The position numbers and the translations under genes are program-made. DNA of 17,070 nucleotides from ANME-2 cluster archaeon. GTDB taxonomy: Archaea; Halobacteriota; Methanosarcinia; Methanosarcinales; Methanogasteraceae. Of this stretch, positions 1-5,542 are shown piece after piece. Location: assembly GCA_003601535.1 (NCBI GenBank), contig PIXW01000154.1:1-17070 (forward strand). The letters run 5' to 3'. The notes under the pieces were generated by a model that searched no databases, was not told where the DNA came from, and saw nothing but the letters and a program-made list of their open reading frames with translations. How positions within the stretch are numbered: the first letter of the stretch is position 1; every line of letters starts with the position of its first letter.

Positions 1-39
1 ACCGGGTGTTCACGAACCCGTAGTTTGAATGCTTAAAAC

Positions 40-111
40 GCCCGGACCGGGATTCGAACCCGGGGCGGAGCCTCGACAGGGCTCCATGCTAGGCCTCTAC
101 ACTATCCGGAC
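40..111 (-). tRNA. tRNA-Asp, anticodon GTC
   Basis: Read on the minus strand, this folds as a 72-nt class I cloverleaf. The 7-bp acceptor stem is GTCCGGA with TCCGGGC and has one G-U pair. The D arm stem is GTGT/GCAT. The anticodon stem is GAGCC/GGCTC with loop CTGTCGA, giving anticodon GTC (Asp). The variable loop is 4 nt, and the T arm is CCGGG-TTCGAAT-CCCGG. No CCA is encoded at the 3' end and no intron is seen. The gene stands alone, divergent from cdhA. I see no convincing TATA box at the expected distance upstream (plus-strand 130-145). Confidence 0.95.
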
Positions 112-185
112 AATGAAACATAGCATCCTGAACCAATCAGTTTCTATGGATTTCACTTAAACCTTTTGCACATCAGGCACACAAA

Positions 186-196
186 CATATATATTT
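186..196 (+). promoter_or_regulatory. TATA box (box A) of the cdhAB operon
   Basis: CATATATATTT is a strong archaeal TATA element. With the usual spacing of about 27 bp, transcription would start near 218, leaving a leader of about 23 nt. That leader contains the GAGG ribosome-binding site at 228-231, nine bases before the ATG at 241. This also argues against the longer reading frame that opens with TTG at 166, because that codon lies upstream of the TATA box. Confidence 0.6.
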
Positions 197-240
197 CACG
201 AACCACCCCCAATTACAGAACTCCAACGAGGACCAGAATC

Positions 241-2565
241 ATGATCAAAGACGGACGCTTCATAATCGATGGCATGGAGAATGTTGTGATCAACATTGGA
301 AAGATCACCACCAAGGAGGAACTCGCCGAAGAAGAATGGGAACCGATGGGTCCCACTCCAAAACCAGGAATTCTCTCGCTTCGGAGATGGGATCACCGCC
401 TGCTCAAGGATTTTCCTCCGTTTTACGCACCGATCTGTGATATGTGCTGTCTCTGTACGTACGGAAAGTGCGATCTCACAGAAGGGCGCAAGGGCGCGTG
501 CGGGATCGGTATCGAAGCGCAGCAGGCAAGAATGGTTCTGATCGCATGTTGCATAGGGACAGCAGCACATGCCGGGCACGCGAATCATGTACTGCATGAA
601 CTGATCAGATGGCACGGCAGGGATCACCCGATCGATATGGGACCTTACATCGATGTCGAGGCTCCGATCATCAGAACCGTCGTTGGCACCAGACCTAAGA
701 CGCTTGGCGACCTCGAAGATGTGCTTGAATATGTAAACCAGCAACTCGTACATGCGCTCTCATCTTCGCACACCGGTCAGGAAGGCTCGTACATAGACTT
801 CGAGTCAAAGGCACTGCATATCTCGATGATCGACAACCTTGCAAAGGAGGTCGCTGATATTGCGCAGATCGCAGGATTTGATTTTCCAAGGGGCGACCCT
901 GATACTGCTCTTGTTGATTTCGGATTCGGATCGGTCGACCGGACAAAGCCAGTGGTTCTTTTTATCGGACATTATCCTGCAGTCAGTGTCGCAACGATCG
1001 ATTACATGGAGGAACATAACCTTTCTGACAAGATGGAGGTCTGCGGAATCTGCTGCACAGCAATCGAGACGAGCAGGTACCGTGCATCAGCGAAGGTTGT
1101 GGGACCGCTATCGATGCAAAACTTCTTTGTGCGCTCAGGGATCGCTGATGTGATCGTTTTAGATGAGCAGTGCGTCCGAACCGATCTTCTGGAGGAGGCG
1201 CAGAAGACAGGCGCGCCATTGATTCTCACGACTGACAAAATATGCTACAACCTTCCTGATGTAACCGATTGCGATTCCAGCGAGGTCGTATCAGATCTCG
1301 TGGGTGGCGCGCCAGGTGTTCTGATATCAGACCCGTTAAAGGCTGCTGAAGTGATAACAGAGGTGGCTCTTAAGATAAAACCAAAGAGAGACGGCATGAT
1401 GCATCTTCCGGAGATTGAGGAGGTAACAGAACTTGCGCAGGACTGTATCGAGTGCGAATGGTGTGACAGAGCATGCCCGAACAGTCTTCCGGTCCGTGCG
1501 GCGATGATCGCTGCAAAGAAGGGCGATCTCTCCAAACTATCCAACCTCTTCAGTCCATGCATGAGCTGCGGACGGTGCGAGTCAGAGTGCAAGAAGGACC
1601 TTCCGATCGTAAGCATGATTCTTCGGTCTGCACAGGAGATCGCATTCGGTGAGACCTACACGATGCGGGCTGGAAGAGGGCCTGTGCTCGACACCGAGAT
1701 ACGGGAGGTGGGTGCTCCGATCGTGCTTGGAGAGATTCCAGGAGTCGTTGCACTGGTTGGGTGCAGCAACTTTCCGAATGGCGAGGTTGAGGTTGCAAAG
1801 ATCGCTGAGGAGTTTGCGCGCCGCAAGTACATCGTGGTTGCAACGGGCTGCTCAGCGATGGCGATAGCGATGTATCGCGGCGAAGATGGCAAGACACTGT
1901 ATGAGAAGTATCCGGGCTCCTTCTCTGCAGGCGGAGTTGTTAACATCGGCTCATGCGTTGCAAACTCTCACGTCGTCGGCGCAGCGATCAAGATCGCAGC
2001 AATATTCGCACGCCTCCCGCTGCGAGGAAACTTCGAGGAGATCGCTGACTACATCTTAAACAAGGTCGGAGCGTGCGGTGTTGCATGGGGCGCGATGAGC
2101 CAGAAGGCAGCATCCATCGGAACAGGCACCAACCGGTGGGGGATTCCAGTAATCGTTGGTCCGCACGGATCAAAGTACAGACGGGCGTATATCAGCAACA
2201 AGGAGCTGAGCGAGTGGAAAATCTACGATAAAAGGGCAGGAGAAGTCGTGGAAGGAGAACCTGCTCCGGAACACCTGATGTATCCTGCAGAGACGATGCA
2301 GGAGGCGATGGTTGCGGTTGCAAAGTTCTGCATCAGACCAAGCGACAATGCAAGAGGCAGACAGATCAAACTCTCAAACTACGTGGATCTGTACAAGAAA
2401 TACATGGGTACGCTCCCACCTGATCTGCATCTCTTCGTCCGGAAGGAGACCGACATCCCAATAACGATGAAGGCTGAGATCATGGAGTATCTGAAGGAAG
2501 TCGGATGGGCTCCGAGGAGACTTGTTACAGAGCCAAGCCGTCTTGGATTGGAGGTGGATGTATGA
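241..2565 (+). CDS. cdhA: ACDS/CODH complex alpha subunit (CO dehydrogenase), CdhA
   Basis: This is the large, nickel-iron CO dehydrogenase subunit of the acetyl-CoA decarbonylase/synthase complex. It interconverts CO and CO2 during cleavage or synthesis of acetyl-CoA in the cytoplasm. At 774 residues it is near the roughly 800 of known archaeal CdhA. The N-terminal Cys cluster (C66, C69, C70, C72, C77, then C87) fits the B and D cluster ligands. Two ferredoxin-type 4Fe-4S motifs follow: C402-C405-C408-C412 and C440-C443-C446-C450. The archaeal alpha subunit has this ferredoxin insert; the bacterial monofunctional enzyme does not. Further conserved Cys/His patches (GICCTAIE, DEQC, VGCSNFP, TGCSAMA, GSCVANSH) match the C-cluster region. 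The ATG at 241 is chosen over an upstream in-frame TTG because GAGG lies at the right distance and the TATA box sits between them. The stop overlaps the cdhB start (ATGA). Confidence 0.95.
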   Translation: MIKDGRFIIDGMENVVINIGKITTKEELAEEEWEPMGPTPKPGILSLRRWDHRLLKDFPPFYAPICDMCCLCTYGKCDLTEGRKGACGIGIEAQQARMVLIACCIGTAAHAGHANHVLHELIRWHGRDHPIDMGPYIDVEAPIIRTVVGTRPKTLGDLEDVLEYVNQQLVHALSSSHTGQEGSYIDFESKALHISMIDNLAKEVADIAQIAGFDFPRGDPDTALVDFGFGSVDRTKPVVLFIGHYPAVSVATIDYMEEHNLSDKMEVCGICCTAIETSRYRASAKVVGPLSMQNFFVRSGIADVIVLDEQCVRTDLLEEAQKTGAPLILTTDKICYNLPDVTDCDSSEVVSDLVGGAPGVLISDPLKAAEVITEVALKIKPKRDGMMHLPEIEEVTELAQDCIECEWCDRACPNSLPVRAAMIAAKKGDLSKLSNLFSPCMSCGRCESECKKDLPIVSMILRSAQEIAFGETYTMRAGRGPVLDTEIREVGAPIVLGEIPGVVALVGCSNFPNGEVEVAKIAEEFARRKYIVVATGCSAMAIAMYRGEDGKTLYEKYPGSFSAGGVVNIGSCVANSHVVGAAIKIAAIFARLPLRGNFEEIADYILNKVGACGVAWGAMSQKAASIGTGTNRWGIPVIVGPHGSKYRRAYISNKELSEWKIYDKRAGEVVEGEPAPEHLMYPAETMQEAMVAVAKFCIRPSDNARGRQIKLSNYVDLYKKYMGTLPPDLHLFVRKETDIPITMKAEIMEYLKEVGWAPRRLVTEPSRLGLEVDV

Positions 2566-3062
2566 CAAGAGCATACCAGTGCGCCAATGTGCCAGGTCCG
2601 CACCTCGGCAAGGTTGGAACCCCTGCAACCGTTGCAGCCGCGATCAAGAGAGCGAAACGTCCGGTTCTCATCGTCGGAAGCGAGCTAACGCATCTTGACT
2701 GGGCTCTTGCCCTTGCAGAGGGGCAGGGGATTCCGGTTGTTGCAACAGCACACGTTGCAGGCGTGATGATAGAGAAGGGAGTTAACCCTGACCGGGTGCT
2801 GGGTGTAATCGAGATCACGAATCTCTTGAAAAGCCCGGAATGGAAAGGAATCCGTGGGGAAGGACAGCACGATCTCGCGATCTTTGTGGATGTTCTGTAT
2901 TACATGGAAGCCCAGATGCTCTCGACGCTCAAGCACTTTGCGCCACACATCAAGACGATCTCACTCACTCGCGGGCACCAGCCGAACGCCAATCTGTCGC
3001 TTCCGAATCTGAGCGAGAAGAAGATGGGTGAGTTTCTGGCAGAGGTTATGGAGGCGGTTTAG
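2562..3062 (+). CDS. cdhB: ACDS/CODH complex epsilon subunit, CdhB
   Basis: This is the small partner of CdhA; together they form the alpha2-epsilon2 CO dehydrogenase component of ACDS. The 166-residue length is normal for the family, which has a Rossmann-like (DHS-type) fold. Recognisable stretches are the N-terminal NVPGPHLGK, the strand and loop PVLIVGSELTHLDW, and a C-terminal HQPNANLSLPNLSE segment. The start ATG overlaps the cdhA stop by four bases, and GGAGGTGG at 2549-2556 is a strong ribosome-binding site, so the two are translationally coupled. The epsilon subunit's exact role is not settled; a structural role or a role in electron transfer with FAD has been proposed. The gene ends in TAG. 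No cdhC, cdhD or cdhE follows. Confidence 0.93.
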   Translation: MTRAYQCANVPGPHLGKVGTPATVAAAIKRAKRPVLIVGSELTHLDWALALAEGQGIPVVATAHVAGVMIEKGVNPDRVLGVIEITNLLKSPEWKGIRGEGQHDLAIFVDVLYYMEAQMLSTLKHFAPHIKTISLTRGHQPNANLSLPNLSEKKMGEFLAEVMEAV

Positions 3063-3150
3063 CCCGAGTATTGGGTTGTCTGTGCATGGGCAGGGTGCAT
3101 ACGATGCAAGATTGTCACAAAAACTTGAATTGCGTTTGAGTTGGCGGAAA

Positions 3151-3158
3151 CTATAAAT
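3151..3158 (+). promoter_or_regulatory. Possible TATA box before the Ntn-hydrolase-like gene
   Basis: CTATAAAT fits an archaeal TATA box. Standard spacing puts the transcript start at about 3180-3183, right at the ATG, so the message could be nearly leaderless. That conflicts with the good ribosome-binding site GAGG at 3173-3176. Either the start is a few bases earlier than the rule predicts or the element is a chance match. Confidence 0.4.
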
Positions 3159-3182
3159 CCTTATTGAACATCGAGGGTGAAC

Positions 3183-4502
3183 ATGACCGCGGAAATTGCA
3201 ATTATGAATAAAACGGCAGTTGCGCTTGCAACCGACAGCGCAGTCACAATCGAGCATATAGGGGAGCAGATAGGAGATAAGAAAGTTTATAATTCAGCAA
3301 ATAAACTTTTTGCTTTATCCAAATACTACCCTATTGGCATAATGCTTTACGGAAGTGCTAATTTCATGGGCATTCCATGGGAAACGATCATCAAAATATA
3401 TAGAAATAAATTGGGAAAACAGAAATTTGATGCATTAAAAGAATATGCTGATAATTTTATAGACTTCTTAGACAACGGAAATCTATTGTTTCCGGACTCT
3501 GAGCAGGAAAAGTATTTACGTGATACAATCTTTGGCTACTTTTACCACCAGATCAAGGAAGAAATTTTTGAGGAAGTACGATCGACCATCGACAATGAAG
3601 GACGGATCGAAGACAGCCGGATTGAGCAAATAACGTCTGACGTTATAGAGCGACATCATGATCACTGGAACGCAGTTGATCTGCTACCAACAATCCCAAA
3701 GACACATATTAAGGATATTATATCTAAATATGGATCTATTATCGATGAGGTAAAAAATGAAATGTTTGAGAAATTGCCGATATCCAAGAAATCTTCGGAA
3801 CAATTGAACGAGATATGTGCAAGTCTCTTTTCAAAGAATCTCTTTTCATCTTCGAAATCAGGAATTGTAATTGCCGGCTTTGGAGAGAAGGATGTATTTC
3901 CAGTTCTCAAATCGTTTTCATTGGATGGGATAGTCAATAACAGACTGAAATATATAGAAGAGTATAGAACTGAGATTAACTCTGACAGTTCCGCATCAAT
4001 TTCTGCTTTCGCTCAAAGTGAGATGGTGATAGCATTTATGGATGGTATTGATCCCGATTACAGAAGACGCAACGAAAAATATTTATCTGAAATTTTTGAT
4101 AAATATCCCGACATCATTGTTAAACGAATCCAAAACTTGAGCGAAAGCAAAAGAAATGCGCTCAAAGAAAACCTGAAACAAGAAAGCGATAGACTGCTTA
4201 AAGAGTATCAAGAATTGGAAGAAAAATATAGAATTCGAAATCACGTAAAACCCATCATAAATATGGTCGCTGTGCTTCCGAAGGATGAACTTGCGGTAAT
4301 GGCAGAATCTTTTGTGCACCTGACTTCGTTCAAGCGAAAAATTACAATGGGTGCTGAAACAGTTAGCGAACCCATCGATGTTGCGGTAATCTCGAAAGGC
4401 GATGGGTTTGTTTGGATCAAGAGAAAGCATTACTTTAAGCCCGAATTAAACCCTCATTTCTTTTCTAATTATTACAGAGATGATGATCATGAAAAAGAAT
4501 AA
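3183..4502 (+). CDS. Predicted proteasome/HslV-like Ntn-hydrolase with long C-terminal part
   Basis: This 439-residue protein starts Met-Thr-Ala-Glu-Ile-Ala. Removing the Met would expose Thr as residue 1. Counted from that Thr, Asp is at 17 (ALATDSAVT) and a Lys at 40 (SANKLFAL), followed by a Gly-rich turn (GIMLYGSANFMG). Proteasome beta subunits and HslV have Thr1, Asp17 and Lys33, so this looks like an Ntn-hydrolase with a short loop insertion. Further strand-like pieces are GIVIAGFGEKDVFP (about 227-240) and PIDVAVISKGDGF (397-409), separated by long charged helices (about 300-360). The family is normally 180-240 residues, so this is much longer. The ATG at 3183 is preferred over GTG at 3177 because GAGG at 3173 is better placed and Thr becomes terminal. 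The gene is AT-rich compared with its neighbours. The reading is inferred from motifs only. It is not a standard proteasome subunit. Confidence 0.6.
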   Translation: MTAEIAIMNKTAVALATDSAVTIEHIGEQIGDKKVYNSANKLFALSKYYPIGIMLYGSANFMGIPWETIIKIYRNKLGKQKFDALKEYADNFIDFLDNGNLLFPDSEQEKYLRDTIFGYFYHQIKEEIFEEVRSTIDNEGRIEDSRIEQITSDVIERHHDHWNAVDLLPTIPKTHIKDIISKYGSIIDEVKNEMFEKLPISKKSSEQLNEICASLFSKNLFSSSKSGIVIAGFGEKDVFPVLKSFSLDGIVNNRLKYIEEYRTEINSDSSASISAFAQSEMVIAFMDGIDPDYRRRNEKYLSEIFDKYPDIIVKRIQNLSESKRNALKENLKQESDRLLKEYQELEEKYRIRNHVKPIINMVAVLPKDELAVMAESFVHLTSFKRKITMGAETVSEPIDVAVISKGDGFVWIKRKHYFKPELNPHFFSNYYRDDDHEKE

Positions 4503-4662
4503 TGAAAAAGCGCACGTGTGCCGCTCGATGAAAGAATTCGAGGAAAGATTTTTCCCAAAGTCTTTAGAAGATCGGCTCTTTGAAACTGAAACAGACCCTG
4601 CAAAGTTGGGTACCGAGTTGGCAAGAGAATCTCTAAGAAAGATCGAATCGCGGTTGAACTGA
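4480..4662 (+). CDS. Small hypothetical protein coupled to the Ntn-like gene
   Basis: This 60-residue protein has no recognised family. It is charged and probably helical, with a core of KEFEERFFPKSLEDRLF and a C-terminal LGTELARESLRKIESRL. No membrane span or signal peptide is visible. Its start lies inside the upstream gene, so the two overlap by about 23 bases (14 if ATG 4489 is used instead of 4480). This is typical of translational coupling and suggests a partner, inhibitor or adaptor of the larger protein. The AT-rich composition matches the upstream gene and not cdhAB. After the TGA the same frame stays open for another 37 codons. I cannot assign a function. Confidence 0.65.
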   Translation: MMIMKKNNEKAHVCRSMKEFEERFFPKSLEDRLFETETDPAKLGTELARESLRKIESRLN

Positions 4663-4896
4663 GATTGGGACATCCGCCCGATGATTCCAGCAGGGAAATC
4701 TGCGACTGGGGATGCGCCCAGTGCAGAGGCGGTCAACGATGTCATGAAATCTGTACTTGGCACACCGGCCCGTTGATAGCGCAGTGGTGGTAACGCAGAT
4801 CATGTGAGAGATACATTGCATACGGATGGGGTCATCCCTGCATGTTCTCGCGTGCAGGGATGGCGCGATTGTGTACCAGGTAGGCTGAAGTCACAC
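4663..4896. other. Non-coding gap between convergent genes
   Basis: This 234-bp stretch lies between the small protein and the minus-strand DUF366 gene. It contains a 37-codon open continuation of the upstream frame (4663-4776), a match to the tRNA A-box (TAGCGCAGTGG, 4777-4787) with no tRNA around it, and the hairpin at 4833-4862. I see no further gene. Confidence 0.5.
4833..4862. repeat. Perfect inverted repeat / hairpin
   Basis: CATCCCTGCA at 4833-4842 is exactly complementary to TGCAGGGATG at 4853-4862. The pairing extends inward by one U-G and one G-C pair, giving a 12-bp stem with a six-base loop (TTCTCG). It lies 35 bases past the stop of the minus-strand DUF366 gene, so it could shape that transcript's 3' end. 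No T-tract follows on either strand, so it is not a typical archaeal terminator. A mobile-element end or a dispersed repeat is possible. Confidence 0.7.
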
Positions 4897-5478
4897 TCAC
4901 ATCCCGTCCAGACATCTCGTCTTGCAGATGTCGGATTCAATATCCTCGATTTCAAAAACAAACCGCTCTGCAATCTTATTTCCAATATCCTTCCACGAAT
5001 CCGCATCGATTCCGAGTTCGTATAATCCGACTGCATTCGCTTCCACAGGCGTGCCCTGGCTGCTCAGATTGATGCCGCAGTGAATCTTCTCTGATGAGAT
5101 TCCTGCCGTTGCTATGCTCACCGTGAGTTTTTTTCCATCCACAAACAGATCATCTCCACTCCTCTTTGTAATCACACCGAGATCCCTCAAAACGTCCTGC
5201 ACACAGATGACAAGCATCCGTTGAAGGTAGTACGCCTGTCGTATACTCGCTGGAGGGTCGAATCGCTCAACAATGAGATGGATCAGATCATCACCCTTTA
5301 TCTGCTTCCGATTCTTTTCGTCCTCGATATCCTTTACATATCGAACATCCATTGCGCCGCGGAATACGATGATCGAATCGCCGCGAACATCCAGATATTC
5401 GTAGCTCCACAGCGGATTTATCTGCGAGCCATCATATAACATGGTGCTGTCGGCTACAATACGTTTCATGGGCTTCAT
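4897..5478 (-). CDS. DUF366 family protein
   Basis: This 193-residue protein matches the archaeal DUF366 family as I know it. The family features are YDGSQINPLW near residues 15-24, GDSIIVFRGAMDV (33-45), a helical DLIHLIVERF segment, and GDDLFVDGKKLTVSIAT (108-124) followed by EKIHCGINL. The GDDL...GKKL...SIAT arrangement resembles the NDL-x-GRK-x-G core of lipoate and biotin ligases, so the protein may share that fold. This is an inference; no substrate is known to me. The ATG at 5478 is chosen over the frame's upstream extension because family similarity begins there and a TATA box about 27 bp upstream would give a leaderless message. ATG 5469 is an alternative. The gene is divergent from the coiled-coil gene. 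Confidence 0.8.
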   Translation of the reverse strand: MKPMKRIVADSTMLYDGSQINPLWSYEYLDVRGDSIIVFRGAMDVRYVKDIEDEKNRKQIKGDDLIHLIVERFDPPASIRQAYYLQRMLVICVQDVLRDLGVITKRSGDDLFVDGKKLTVSIATAGISSEKIHCGINLSSQGTPVEANAVGLYELGIDADSWKDIGNKIAERFVFEIEDIESDICKTRCLDGM

Positions 5479-5500
5479 GAAGCGACTCTCATCGACAGCA

Positions 5501-5510
5501 TTAATATATG
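5501..5510. promoter_or_regulatory. Shared bidirectional TATA box
   Basis: TTAATATATG reads as a TATA-like element on both strands (CATATATTAA on the minus). Spacing of about 27 bp leftward lands on the DUF366 ATG at 5478. The same spacing rightward lands near 5532, just before GGAG at 5531-5534 and the ATG at 5543. One element could serve both genes. Confidence 0.5.
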
Positions 5511-5542
5511 TTGAGGTTGTTTTTATAACAGGAGTGGTGTGT

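Noticed and set aside
1..39. Imperfect palindrome around GGGTGTTCACGAACCC at the left edge
   Set aside because: It has mismatches and is cut by the window edge, and nothing ties it to the tRNA or to another gene.
166..240. A 25-codon N-terminal extension of cdhA from TTG
   Set aside because: It includes the TATA box and the leader, has no ribosome-binding site, and does not resemble the family. ATG 241 is better supported.
3096..3108. Short hairpin TGCAT-ACG-ATGCA after cdhB
   Set aside because: The five-base stem is too short and no T-tract follows directly, so I do not call it a terminator.
4766..4800. Possible tRNA start, with an A-box-like TAGCGCAGTGG and GCCCGTT before it
   Set aside because: No anticodon arm, T arm (GGTTCGANTCC) or matching acceptor 3' strand follows. 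It is probably chance.
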